Of a stretch of DNA of 64,000 nucleotides, positions 1 to 10,094 are shown in pieces (the stretch's first letter is position 1; each line of letters starts with the position of its first letter). Source of the stretch: Tritrichomonas musculus (Eukaryota > Parabasalia > Tritrichomonadida > Tritrichomonadidae); the NCBI GenBank assembly GCA_039105265.1, contig JAPFFF010000021.1, forward strand, positions 1,984,001 through 2,048,000, read 5' to 3'. Both the position numbers and the translations under genes were made by a program. The notes below the pieces were generated by a model, which ran no database searches, was not told the origin of the DNA, and saw only the letters and a list, made by a program, of their open reading frames with translations.

Positions 1-3000
1 CAGGTGGATCTTGGAATATGATGAGAATTCTTGACCAATCCATTACTGACAATAAAGACGAAAACAATGACAATTCGAATAATGATGATGATAAAAGTAA
101 TAATAATGATTCGAGTAGTGATGATGATACCCCCATTTTTTTTGGTCGAGGCATTTTTAGGAGACCATTTTTTATGGATACATTTGCCAATATGGATGAA
201 AAAAATATTTACAATAAAAGCGATGACCGTGGACTAACACCTATGCATTATGGTGCGATGTTTGGTCGTCTTGAAATTGTTCGCTATTTATGGACAAAAG
301 GAGCTCATTTAGACAAAATTCACGATTGTCAAGGCAATCGTCCAATACATCTGGCATGTCTTTATGGCCACACAGATGTTGTCAAATTTTTTGTAGAGAA
401 TGGTGTCAAATTTGAATCAAATAAATTATCCAATAAATTACAGCCAATTCACTATGCTTGTATTGGCGGATATATAGATACAATTGAATATCTAATTAGT
501 TTGAATGCTGATATTAATCTTATGGCAAACTCTAAGACGCCAATTTTTTATGCAGCTCGCTATGGATCTCTTGGAGCAGTTAAACTTCTTGTCAAGCATG
601 GTGCTACATTTAAATTCAAACGAAGGAAGAATTCACCAATTGTCGAAGCAGCACTTGGAGGTCATGCCGATATTATCAATTACTTTTTAAAAAATGGATG
701 TGATCCAAATGTCTACACATCTACTGGAGAAACGCCTTTGATGGCAGCAATCACTGGAAATAATGCCGAAGTTGTAAAACTTCTTATTAAAAATGGTGCC
801 AAAATTGATTTTGAACCAATTGCAAAAAAAAGAATGAATACAACTAAAAACAATAATACTGATGCTGATCCATCAGATGAAGAAGGAACAGAAACGACAG
901 CCAAGGCCAAAAATCAAAAGAAGAAAGAGAATGCAGATCGTAAAAGAAGAAAGGCAATACTTAACAAAGAAATCATTGATATAAACAATTACAATTGTAG
1001 AGATACTTCTGATCTTTTAATTGCTGCCAGTCGAAAAGGTAATATAGAAATATTTAAACTAATCTTAGAGAACATTGATATTAAAAAGTACATTGAAAGT
1101 GATATTGAAATTACAAACAGAAAGAAACGAGTAAACAGAGAGATGTATGCTCTAATTTTAGAAGAAAAGCAGCTTGAAATGCAACGAAGATCGTTAAGGT
1201 ATAAGTTTAACTATCGACGAAAGACATTACAATCAGATGACAGTGATAGCGATAGCGACAGTGATTGTTATTATATTGGCATGAAAAAAAAGAAATCAAA
1301 TAAAGAAGAAGAGGAGGAGGAAGAAGAAGAACAAGATGAAGATACAAAAATTTTTCACAAATTATGTACAAACGGATATTACTCTTATGGTAGTTATGAA
1401 GATGCCACAATGCTTTCTGATCCAAATTCAGGTAAGATTTGTCAACTTTTTTCTAATGCATTAAATTCTAAATCACTCGAACTTTTAAAAATTCTCGTTG
1501 AAAATAAATTAGTACCTAAAGATACCAATAGATTTTATGTTAGAATGGCCAGTGAAGCCAATATTGATATACTTAATTATATGCTTGATAATGATCTTCC
1601 ATTTAACAAAAATGATACTAATTTAAAGAAAGAAGTTTTTAATTTAGGTAAAATCGAAATTTTAGAAAAGTTTAGACAAAGAGGATTAAGGTTTGATATG
1701 CAAAATGATATTTGTTTTCTTTCTAGAATTATTAGCTCATATAATCCTGAATTGCTTGTTTATGTTCTCGATAAAATATTTGTTGAAGACAAAGCAAATC
1801 CTGTTAAAAAAGTCAAAAAGAAAAAGCGAAGCTTTTTATATGATTATCATCATTTTGATGATTTCTCATTTAGTTACTATGACAATTCGCCATCAACTGA
1901 TCCAGTCAACATTGTTTTAAATAAAGCTCTTCAGTTTCCAATTGCACCTAATCACTCTATTATCAGACGAAGTTATCTCTCACCGAATTCATCAATCAAC
2001 TTCGAGAAGACGATTTCTGAAAATGAAGAAAATTTAAAGAAAATATTAAACATATTACTCGACAGAAACTTCAAATTCAATCCAAAAGGTATAATGTTCA
2101 CAGTACCTCCATGTGTTTCAATGAATGCGATTAATTTATTATTCATGTTAATGAAAGAAATCGAGAAAAGACCAGATAGTGAAAAAATGAACTTTGAAAA
2201 GTTAAAATTAGGAAATATAATTCATCTATTAGAAGAATATGATATTTCAGAGTATAATGAATTCATTGATTTTTTGTTTGCACGTAATTTTTCCCCAGCT
2301 CCGAAAGAAACTGATGAAAAATCAGTACGAATGAGGTCGCTCGAAGAAGTTGATTCTAATTTCTCATCAGCTTTAAGAACGATACTTTCAAAAAGCAAAT
2401 ACAATGATCCAATTTATTCAATTAGACCGCTTTCATCCATATTAACCGATAGTAGTGATGACGATTATTTTTATGATAGAGATTACACAGAGAATGAGAA
2501 AGATCTCACAGAAAAAGAAAAAGAAGAGAGAAAGAAAGAAAGGGAAGAAAAAGAGAAGAAAGAGAATGAAAAAATAATGCAAAGAGAACTTAATTTGATT
2601 ACGTATATGCTAAATCATGGAACTCCTATTCTTGATCGTTCTTTACGGTTAATTGAAAAAATTGCGCATAAAAGAAATGACATAGAACTTGCTAATTTGG
2701 CCTTTAAAAATCTTGTTTTGATTGATTCAAATTATCAATTTGAAAGGAGGTATCATCATAATTTTGACGATGATGAGCACAAAACTCCTCTTGAACTTGC
2801 CTGTAAGCGCGGATATTACGATATTGTCGTTGATTTAGTTCAAAGGGGTGCAAATATAAACGAAAGTGGCTTTAACGACTACTCTTCTCCGCTGATGTTT
2901 GCAATGATGAGCAAGAATGAGCAATTGATCAACTTTTTGAGGTCGAAGAATGCTAAATTGCCTCTTAATAATCCAACATGTTCTCCGCAGTTAGTAAAAT

Positions 3001-4088
3001 CAAGAGATAGATGGCTATATTCGCCATCAAGGCAGTTTCTTTTGTGGTCAAATAGGCACAGAAAAAAGAAAGCTAATGAGAAAAAGGAAAATAATGAAAA
3101 AAATAATAAAAAAGCAATTACAGCTTCTGTTACAACGCAAACTGCAACTGCTGCCAATACAACAGCCACAAATAATCATGCAACTGCTAATGCTACAATA
3201 AATAATAATTTGAATGTTAACACTCAATTAATTACCCAGCTGAGAAATGTGATTAACAATGCGGTCAACAAAACTAATGCAAATAATAATGCTACTCTTG
3301 GTGCTAACACCAATAATAATTCCTTATTCTTTAATCAGCCTTTCTATAATAACGCACAACTGGTCAACAAGGCTGCTACAAACAGTCCAGCACAAGCAAA
3401 CAACCCAGTCTTTTATAATCCAAAAGCCACTGTTACATCAGTAATGAATACAGGATATTCTAATAATCCAGCTGCCATTAATACCATCTATCGTCCAGCT
3501 CAGCCGGTTGCTCCAACTCAGCCAGTGCCAGCATCCACTCAAATGAACAGCCAAGCAGCTGTGAACATTCAACCTCAAGCGGCCATTCAAATTCAACCAA
3601 ATAATCAAAGCGTAATTGGCACACAGCCTCAAATAGTCAGCAAAGTTCCTATGAACAATCAAGCTCCTGCGTTAAATAATCAAAATTCAATGAGCAATCA
3701 ATCTATCACATCAAACAACCAAGTCCCTATTGCACATCTCACTGTGAGTAACCAAGCTCCTACATTAATTAATCAAAATTCAATGAGCAATCAGGCTGTA
3801 GCATCGAACAGCCAAGTTCCTATTGCAAATATCACTGTGAATAATCAAGCTCCTGTAAATCAAACCACTGCTTCAATCACTCCTTCTTCATCTGTCCAAG
3901 TTACTGCTACGAATCCTAATCTTTATGGTAATCAGTTGCAGAACAACAATTACATGATGATTGCAAATTATTTAAATGGCTTCCGTCATCCAAATGGCAA
4001 CGGCTTCCCTGCTTATTCACCAACAAATGTCAGCCAATTCATACGAAACCAAAACCAGGCTGTAAATACCATGAACACAAAGAAATGA
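1..4088 (+). CDS. Ankyrin-repeat protein with Asn/Gln-rich tail (5' end probably outside window)
   Basis: The frame has ATGs at 18 and 21 and stops at 4088 (1356 residues from 18). It stays open upstream to the window edge with no stop, so the true start may lie outside. Counting from 18, residues about 73-245 hold five to six consecutive ankyrin repeats (TPMHYGAMFGRLEIVRYLW, PIHLACLYGHTDVVKFFVE, TPLMAAITGNNAEVVKLLI). At least two more lie near residues 915-980 (TPLELACKRGYYDIVVDLV). Between them are charged low-complexity stretches, including a Glu run at about 430 and a Lys/Glu-rich segment near 830. After about residue 1030 the protein becomes Asn/Gln/Ala/Thr-rich and carries a 31-residue tandem repeat. 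Ankyrin repeats mediate protein binding and large ankyrin families are typical of trichomonads. No catalytic domain is visible, so the partner and role are unknown. It converges on the next gene, with 225 bp between stops. Confidence 0.9.
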   Translation, partial: GGSWNMMRILDQSITDNKDENNDNSNNDDDKSNNNDSSSDDDTPIFFGRGIFRRPFFMDTFANMDEKNIYNKSDDRGLTPMHYGAMFGRLEIVRYLWTKGAHLDKIHDCQGNRPIHLACLYGHTDVVKFFVENGVKFESNKLSNKLQPIHYACIGGYIDTIEYLISLNADINLMANSKTPIFYAARYGSLGAVKLLVKHGATFKFKRRKNSPIVEAALGGHADIINYFLKNGCDPNVYTSTGETPLMAAITGNNAEVVKLLIKNGAKIDFEPIAKKRMNTTKNNNTDADPSDEEGTETTAKAKNQKKKENADRKRRKAILNKEIIDINNYNCRDTSDLLIAASRKGNIEIFKLILENIDIKKYIESDIEITNRKKRVNREMYALILEEKQLEMQRRSLRYKFNYRRKTLQSDDSDSDSDSDCYYIGMKKKKSNKEEEEEEEEEQDEDTKIFHKLCTNGYYSYGSYEDATMLSDPNSGKICQLFSNALNSKSLELLKILVENKLVPKDTNRFYVRMASEANIDILNYMLDNDLPFNKNDTNLKKEVFNLGKIEILEKFRQRGLRFDMQNDICFLSRIISSYNPELLVYVLDKIFVEDKANPVKKVKKKKRSFLYDYHHFDDFSFSYYDNSPSTDPVNIVLNKALQFPIAPNHSIIRRSYLSPNSSINFEKTISENEENLKKILNILLDRNFKFNPKGIMFTVPPCVSMNAINLLFMLMKEIEKRPDSEKMNFEKLKLGNIIHLLEEYDISEYNEFIDFLFARNFSPAPKETDEKSVRMRSLEEVDSNFSSALRTILSKSKYNDPIYSIRPLSSILTDSSDDDYFYDRDYTENEKDLTEKEKEERKKEREEKEKKENEKIMQRELNLITYMLNHGTPILDRSLRLIEKIAHKRNDIELANLAFKNLVLIDSNYQFERRYHHNFDDDEHKTPLELACKRGYYDIVVDLVQRGANINESGFNDYSSPLMFAMMSKNEQLINFLRSKNAKLPLNNPTCSPQLVKSRDRWLYSPSRQFLLWSNRHRKKKANEKKENNEKNNKKAITASVTTQTATAANTTATNNHATANATINNNLNVNTQLITQLRNVINNAVNKTNANNNATLGANTNNNSLFFNQPFYNNAQLVNKAATNSPAQANNPVFYNPKATVTSVMNTGYSNNPAAINTIYRPAQPVAPTQPVPASTQMNSQAAVNIQPQAAIQIQPNNQSVIGTQPQIVSKVPMNNQAPALNNQNSMSNQSITSNNQVPIAHLTVSNQAPTLINQNSMSNQAVASNSQVPIANITVNNQAPVNQTTASITPSSSVQVTATNPNLYGNQLQNNNYMMIANYLNGFRHPNGNGFPAYSPTNVSQFIRNQNQAVNTMNTKK
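3660..3860 (+). repeat. 93-bp tandem repeat coding 31-residue Asn/Gln-rich units
   Basis: The phrase CAAGCTCCT recurs at 3660, 3753 and 3846, exactly 93 bp apart. The intervening sequences match closely and each encodes a NQAP...NQNSMSNQ...SQVPIA unit. The period is a multiple of three, so the reading frame is kept. This is an in-frame coding minisatellite in the disordered tail of the ankyrin protein. Confidence 0.85.
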
Positions 4089-4313
4089 GAAATCATTTCC
4101 CCTTTATAAAAATATTATGTTGTTTATTATTATTATATAAAAATTATCTTTTCATTTTTGATCTTTTGTATTTTCTCATCAACAAATTGTCCCCAATTAT
4201 TCCAAAAAAAAATAATTATTTTTTTAACTTTTCATTGTCAAAATAGGTGAAATAAAGGTGAAATTTTATAAACAAATAATATTTAACAACAAATAATAAA
4301 ACAAAAATAAATC

Positions 4314-7300
4314 TTACATCACTTTCTTGTTTTTGCAGAGCTCCATCTGCATTTGGAAGAATTCCTCCTTCATATTTGGGTCGCCGTCATTGAAAGAAGC
4401 CGCCGAAATCGCCGCAGTGAAAGAGGACGTCAAAGCCACGAATCTTGATAAAATCAAGAACACGAGAGAATTGACCTTGCTAGGTGACAAATTATTCAAT
4501 GCACTGTGGAGGTTATAGATCTGATTTTTGATGAAGTGAAAAGACTGTGACGACGGTTTGAACGACTGTAACTTGCAGTCGAACTCACTGAAAATTTGAT
4601 TCAAAATTGAGGCAAACGGTTTCAATGAAAGTACTGAATTGTGAAGTGAAATAAAAGCGTTACAAAATTCAGGGATGTAATGTGACGGCTCTGAACGTGA
4701 TGTGACCGGAACTAATTCAAAAACTGAATCAAACATTTTCTCAAGTTCCTCTTTATTATCGTTCATTGAATTTTTCTTGCTTGAAATTTTCAATAGAATT
4801 TCATCGTAGTTGGCCTCATTTGAGAGATTCAATTTCTTTTTCAATGAAGAAAAAAATTCATTGTCCTTGGTGATCCTTTCTTCAGTCTTCGCTAGAAGAT
4901 GATTAATATTTTTTTGACGATCATTTTCTTCACAATTTTCATTCAAAATTTTCAATAGTTTTGATTCAATGTTTTTCAAAATTTTGTTGAGTTTTTCAAT
5001 GTTTTCTTTCTCACTTTTGATGCTCTCTTTCTGTGGCAACTTTTTCAATAAAGTTCGAATTGATTTCGTAACATTTGCCGAAAATTGTTTCGAGTTCGAG
5101 CTTTCATTGTTATAAGAAGACAAAGTCGACTCAACTTCAAGGCACAACTTTTGAAGCTCATTGATAGCTTCCTTATCATGATTGATTTTACTTTCAATTG
5201 AATTCAATAATTGACCAATAAGGTCAAATTGAGAACCATGGACATTTGAGAAAGCTCCAGAAATTTGCTTCAATTTTTGTATAAAATCATCAATTATGTG
5301 ATGAACTTTTTGAATACTTTCAACCGCCATTATGTCAATTTCTTTTTTATTTTCAATTTTTATTTGGCCGAAAATTGACAAAATTGTATTGAAATTTTTT
5401 GAATAGCGTAAATAAATATTAGACATGTTTTCGGCGGTTTGGTGAAGTGATGTTGTCGATGACTCATCGTTCATTGCTTGCTTCATCACTTTTTGCGCAG
5501 AATTGATTTCATTTTCAATGCTATTCACGAGATTCAGTGCGTCTTTCAAATTTTTGTCACTTTTTTCAGGAAGATTTAAAATATGAAAAAGTGACTCTTT
5601 TAGATCTGTTGTAAGCATGTAAATTGAATCAACTCCTTCTGACAAAGAAGTGCAGTTTACTATGTGCTTCAATTTTTTAAATGAATCCAATATTTCGTTG
5701 GCAACGTCAATTGGTGAATCAAGATTAGAAAATTGAGATAATATATTTTTTAATTTTTTCTCTTTTTCTTGATAAAGTGAAGCTGACTCATTTTCATCAT
5801 TTAATTTTGAATTAGCTTGCGTTAATTCTTTCAAAATTCTTTCAGCTTCAGAAATGATATCTTCAGATTTCAATATTTTTTTCATTTTTTGCTCCTTTTC
5901 TATAAGATCGGCCAAATTGTTGATTGTTTCATTTTGAATTTCTATTGCTTTTGAAATAAGTGTGTCATCATCTATTTCATCATGAGTTTTAGATATTTGC
6001 TTGAGAGCTTTTTGTAGCTTTTCATAACGATTTGACAAATTGCTTTCATTACTTTTCATATCTGCTTTCATTTGATTTATTGATTGCTTTAAATTATCAC
6101 ATTCAATTTTTAAATCATCTGCTTCATTCATAAAAACTTGTCTCTCTTGCATGAGAAGTTTGTTTTCTCGTTTAAGACGTTCAAATTCGTTTTTGATAGC
6201 ATTTTGTTCATCACTTTCGATGTTTTTCCTTTTTGAGATTTCGGACATTAGATCAATAACTTTATTATTCAAAATACCAAAAAATTGATCGCCGCTTTGC
6301 TGATTTCGAATAAAAGAATTCGACTTTTTCTGAGAATCTCGAATAAAATCAGGAAGAGATAGATTTTCATCAAATGAAATAGGAATTTCTTTTTCTTTTT
6401 CTTCTTCTTCTTCTTCGTCATCGTCAACATTTTGATTGCCTGATAAGGGAGGGGAATCAAAGTCAATTGCCACTAAATAATTGAGTGGTAAATTAAATTT
6501 TTCTAATATATCTTTTAAATTATTTTGGAAGCCTACCAATAATTGTAAAAGCTTGTTCAAGTTAGTTTGAAAAAGATAAGAATTTTTTAAGCCATGAATA
6601 ATGTCACAGCATGCAGTATAACATTTCGATCTCAAACGAACAACTTCATTTTGTGCAATTCCGCATTGAGTAAATTCTCGTGCAAATGTGTCATTTAATA
6701 ATCTTGAAAATTCTTTCATTTCAGCACTCAACCTTTTTAATTCATCAGAATTATTTGATTGTTCTAAAAATCCATCAGCTGAAGCTTTTAATATATTCAG
6801 TTGATTTTGTAAAACACGGCCATTTCGATAAGATTGATCATGAACATTTGATTTACTTGTTCCATTTGTCATTACTGTTTTCAAAGAAGAATTAATCGAG
6901 TTAAAATGTGCATTAATTGATTGAGTAATCATCCCAGGACCTAATCGCTTCAATTCTAAAATTGACATTGCAAATGCTTGCCAGTTTTTCAAAAATGAAG
7001 TACCTGTCGACCTTATTGATGGATTTGATTTATAATTTTGTTGTGAAGAATATTTAAGTATTGCTTGATAAAAAGAATTAAAAAGTCTTTCGAGTTCTGT
7101 AGTTTGCTGTGACACTTGAGCGCGGTAAGAACCAATACATCCATTATGTGACAAAAATGATGCCACATTATCTGTAAATAAATGAAAACTGTGATTTATA
7201 GAAATAATTTTGCTATTATCAAAAGAAAATGGTATAATTGGCAAAATATTTTTTTGTTGGGAGACAAAAGGAATATGTTGGTTTGGGGAAATATGTCCAT

Positions 7301-7373
7301 TAGAAGATTGTGCTGTAATACGAGGTGTTTTTACTGGTGCTGCGGTTCTACGTATACGGATTTTCTCATTCAT
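4314..7373 (-). CDS. Large coiled-coil protein, unassigned
   Basis: This is a 1019-residue frame starting at an ATG at 7373. Residues about 1-290 look like a mixed or helical folded region with no recognised domain. A short acidic run (DDDEEEEEEKEKE) lies near residue 320. From about 365 to 890 the sequence is rich in Leu, Glu, Lys and Asn with heptad-like spacing (ERLKRENKLLMQERQVFMNEADDLKIECDNLKQ is split over two segments), which indicates long coiled coils. The last 60 residues contain a hydrophobic patch (SLVFLILSRFVALTSSFTAA) that might be an amphipathic or membrane-contacting helix. A structural or tethering role is an inference from shape only; I do not recognise a family. It lies 138 bp downstream of the DHHC-like gene in the same orientation. 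Confidence 0.85.
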   Translation of the reverse strand: MNEKIRIRRTAAPVKTPRITAQSSNGHISPNQHIPFVSQQKNILPIIPFSFDNSKIISINHSFHLFTDNVASFLSHNGCIGSYRAQVSQQTTELERLFNSFYQAILKYSSQQNYKSNPSIRSTGTSFLKNWQAFAMSILELKRLGPGMITQSINAHFNSINSSLKTVMTNGTSKSNVHDQSYRNGRVLQNQLNILKASADGFLEQSNNSDELKRLSAEMKEFSRLLNDTFAREFTQCGIAQNEVVRLRSKCYTACCDIIHGLKNSYLFQTNLNKLLQLLVGFQNNLKDILEKFNLPLNYLVAIDFDSPPLSGNQNVDDDEEEEEEKEKEIPISFDENLSLPDFIRDSQKKSNSFIRNQQSGDQFFGILNNKVIDLMSEISKRKNIESDEQNAIKNEFERLKRENKLLMQERQVFMNEADDLKIECDNLKQSINQMKADMKSNESNLSNRYEKLQKALKQISKTHDEIDDDTLISKAIEIQNETINNLADLIEKEQKMKKILKSEDIISEAERILKELTQANSKLNDENESASLYQEKEKKLKNILSQFSNLDSPIDVANEILDSFKKLKHIVNCTSLSEGVDSIYMLTTDLKESLFHILNLPEKSDKNLKDALNLVNSIENEINSAQKVMKQAMNDESSTTSLHQTAENMSNIYLRYSKNFNTILSIFGQIKIENKKEIDIMAVESIQKVHHIIDDFIQKLKQISGAFSNVHGSQFDLIGQLLNSIESKINHDKEAINELQKLCLEVESTLSSYNNESSNSKQFSANVTKSIRTLLKKLPQKESIKSEKENIEKLNKILKNIESKLLKILNENCEENDRQKNINHLLAKTEERITKDNEFFSSLKKKLNLSNEANYDEILLKISSKKNSMNDNKEELEKMFDSVFELVPVTSRSEPSHYIPEFCNAFISLHNSVLSLKPFASILNQIFSEFDCKLQSFKPSSQSFHFIKNQIYNLHSALNNLSPSKVNSLVFLILSRFVALTSSFTAAISAASFNDGDPNMKEEFFQMQMELCKNKKVM

Positions 7374-7511
7374 GTTTTTAAAATCAATTTAGCACGTTAC
7401 TGTAATAAAAAAAATTAAATTGATATTTGGTCTTTTTATTACAAAAAAAAAATCAATTAAGGAAGAGATTTTATCAACTGTTTAATTTACAAATAAAATA
7501 TAAATGTTGTA

Positions 7512-8525
7512 TCATGCATTTTCTATGAGGCTGGTTTGCTCATTATAAATTCCATCAACTGTTGGATTAAAGCAAAATATTGGAATCCACCATAAGAGGC
7601 AACAGTATTTTGGACCGCATATTTCAGTAAAATTATTGCAACAACCTTTATTATAAGGACTTTTATTATTTGGTAGTCCTTTATAAAGCTCAATGCCGGT
7701 AGCATTTATGACTAAATTGTAAAATGCGCGTGTGAAATAAAAAATTGCCATGCATCCAACGATGATAAGCAATATTGATTCAAATATAGGAACAATTATG
7801 CAAATAATTTTTTTAGCGTCTTTAAGATTAAGGGGTCTTGGAGTAAAAAAGTGAACTGCCCACCAATGAAGACTGCAAATGTATAAAACACTGAAAAGAA
7901 AAGCATAAAATGTCATTAATAAAAAGTATCTATAATTATTCAAGCCAACCCATGATTCTGTCCATAAGCAAAAATGGTCTGCTCTTAATACAAATCGGCG
8001 TGCTGTAACTGAAAATGAAGACCGAGGAGGTCGGGGATTTCTTCTTGCGAAATCAGCCTGCTCTTTATAAACAGCAAAAGTATTTATGACTTCTTTCCAA
8101 TCCAACTTTTTCTTATGCGTATAGGAATAGTTATATGGTAGATATCCTGGTCCACGAATAATTATACCAAAGTAAGAAACAACAAGAAAAAGAAAAACGA
8201 CTGAAATTACTCCAACTGCTATCCAAGCGTATAGTCTATTAGAAGAATCTTTGCTGTATTCAATAATCTGATATATTTCTGAACAATAAAATAATAGAAA
8301 AATGAGAGCAATTATAATTGGTTTAACAGGGCTTAAAATCCAATGGTTACATAAAGTCATCTGAGCTTCAGGAAAATAAGCAATATGAAAGCAACAACAA
8401 TTTTTTACTTCAATATTTTTTGGCTTTAGATTTGCGATTGCTTCCGTCATTGGATCATAAATATTAGTTGTAGGATGATGAAAATTATCTTGAAGAAGAG
8501 GAGCTTCAAGAGTATTTGGATCCAT
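7512..8525 (-). CDS. DHHC-family palmitoyltransferase-like membrane protein lacking the zinc ligands (DHFC motif)
   Basis: I start it at ATG 8525 (MDPNTLEAPL, 337 residues). The open frame continues upstream to 8600 without another ATG. The layout is that of DHHC S-acyltransferases: two membrane segments (about 67-90 and 98-124), a cytosolic core, then two more (about 199-227 and 239-270). The core aligns without gaps to the family consensus: RPPRS at 165-169, DHFC at 183-186 in place of DHHC, and WVGLNNYRYF at 192-201. After the last membrane segment come NATGIE (the TTxE-like motif) and a SPYNKG...NFTEICG tail. The catalytic-position Cys186 is present. The Cys/His residues that normally bind two zincs are replaced (for example RSSFSVTARRFVLRADHFCLWTESWVG). 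The family normally moves palmitate onto protein cysteines at endomembranes. This one may be a pseudoenzyme or have a zinc-free fold. Family membership is firm; activity is uncertain. Confidence 0.85.
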   Translation of the reverse strand: MDPNTLEAPLLQDNFHHPTTNIYDPMTEAIANLKPKNIEVKNCCCFHIAYFPEAQMTLCNHWILSPVKPIIIALIFLLFYCSEIYQIIEYSKDSSNRLYAWIAVGVISVVFLFLVVSYFGIIIRGPGYLPYNYSYTHKKKLDWKEVINTFAVYKEQADFARRNPRPPRSSFSVTARRFVLRADHFCLWTESWVGLNNYRYFLLMTFYAFLFSVLYICSLHWWAVHFFTPRPLNLKDAKKIICIIVPIFESILLIIVGCMAIFYFTRAFYNLVINATGIELYKGLPNNKSPYNKGCCNNFTEICGPKYCCLLWWIPIFCFNPTVDGIYNEQTSLIENA

Positions 8526-8600
8526 TAAAATTTTTTTGTATAATAACAATTGAAAAATATCATTGAAAAATTCAATGTTTTTTTTTTTTATTTTATTCAA

Positions 8601-9350
8601 TGCTTTTCTTCAAGTATTCGTAAAAAGGCGTTCAATATTATTTTATTTTCTTTAATTTTTATTAAAATAATAATCATTATATATCAAATATTATTATAAA
8701 TAAATAAAATTTGTCATTATTCTTAAAATTTGTAAGATATTCAAATTTTTAAAAATTTTGTAAATTGATATAGAAGAAGATATAAAAAAAAATAAAAAAT
8801 AAAAAAAAAAAGAGAAAATCTTATTTCCTTTGTCTCCACTTTTTGAGAGTATTTTTAATTGAAAAAGTGGAGAAATTTTCATTCAAAAAGCTATATGAAA
8901 AAAATACATGGAAAAATTAATTGTGAATATAATTGTCGAAATAAGAAAATAATAGAATTTAATTTTTGGGATAAAGCATTACTATTTGATTCGAGTAAAA
9001 TTAAGGTACAAATGTAATACGTTATTAATATGACCTGTGAACGTTTATTTTTTGAGAAGATCACCCTCACAGAAAAAGTTAATATTTGAGGGGTCAGTTT
9101 CAAGATAGATTTTGTGAAAACGCATAGAAAATTTTGATTGTTTCCTTCAAATTTGAATGTTGTAAAAGGTATGCGGTTTCGTCCTTTTTGAAGTCTACCA
9201 ATTTCAATATATAATAAACTATTTTTTCATTGTTTTCAACTTCTTTAGATGAAAATGGTATTTATTTTTGATCAAGGAAATGTTCTTATTATAAAAACTA
9301 ATTATTTATATCCCATTCTTTTTGAGCCTCTTTTTCCAAATTCTGCAAAA
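8601..9350. other. AT-rich intergenic stretch
   Basis: This stretch lies upstream of the DHHC-like gene. I see only short chance open frames, homopolymer A/T runs and no convincing gene, RNA or element ends. Confidence 0.6.
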
Positions 9351-9540
9351 TAGGGATGGGAAACGGGCACCGGGCGGGCAATGGGCCCGAAATAAACGTT
9401 CTGCCCGGGCATGCCCGGGCAAATTTACGGGCAAAATGGGCTGCCCGGGCAAAACGGTTATTTACGTTTTTTCGGGCGAAGCAGTGCCCGTTTCCACTTT
9501 TTTGGGCAATTGCCTGGGGCTGCCCATTTTCATAAAAAAG
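9351..9540. repeat. GC-rich inverted-repeat island with GCCCGGGC palindromes (hAT-MITE-like remnant)
   Basis: About 190 bp of strongly GC-rich sequence sits in otherwise very AT-rich DNA. The 8-bp palindrome GCCCGGGC occurs at least three times between about 9403 and 9450. A perfect 12-bp inverted pair, GGAAACGGGCAC at 9359-9370 and its complement at 9484-9495, brackets the core. A weaker pair extends it outwards (TAGGGATGGGAAACGGGCA on the left, against the complement of TGCCCATTTTCAT near 9530). The left edge resembles the ends of Ac/hAT elements, but no target duplication could be read. The two overlapping short frames here are shadows of the palindrome. Confidence 0.5.
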
Positions 9541-10094
9541 AATTTGGTTCGAATATTTTCCGAACTTTTTTTTTTTTTTTTTTTTAGAAAAATGCTTTGA
9601 CAAAATAAAGTTTATGAATGATTTTTGTTTAAAAAAATGCATGAATATATTGTATTTTATATTTTAAATATAATTAAATTAAAAAAATCACATTTACTTA
9701 TCTGATCACACAAAAATTTCATTTAGATATTATGTCATTAACATAAAAAAGCAAGTTTAACACAACAGTATAATAATATATATGCTATTCTAACTATAAA
9801 TTCATAAATAAAACTTTTTGGAACAAATTAAATTTTGAGATATTGAAAATAAACTATACAGTTAATGAAATACTTGTGTGAATAAAAAATTATGCATTTT
9901 TAGAATAACAAAAAATCAAAATTTTTTATATAAGCCAAAAAAAGAGAAAAAAAAAGTGATAATATTTTCATTTAAACAAGTTTATAAAAAAATCATTTTC
10001 TTATTGTTTATAAAAAATGAAAAATAAATTGCAATCATAATGATATGGAGATAAAACATTTCGCTTCCAATCAGACTCAAATCCAGATTATTAA
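9541..10094. other. AT-rich stretch upstream of the MULE remnant
   Basis: It contains a T homopolymer of about 19 bases near 9567-9585 and no supported gene. It may include the unrecognised 5' end of the neighbouring transposon. Confidence 0.5.

Noticed and set aside
8526-8600. N-terminal extension of the DHHC-like protein
   Set aside because: It begins at a TTG, not an ATG, and reads low-complexity Lys/Asn/Phe. The first ATG in frame is at 8525.
9298-9642. Two overlapping opposite-strand frames across the GC-rich island
   Set aside because: Both translate the palindromic repeat; open frames are expected in a GC-rich palindrome with few stop codons.
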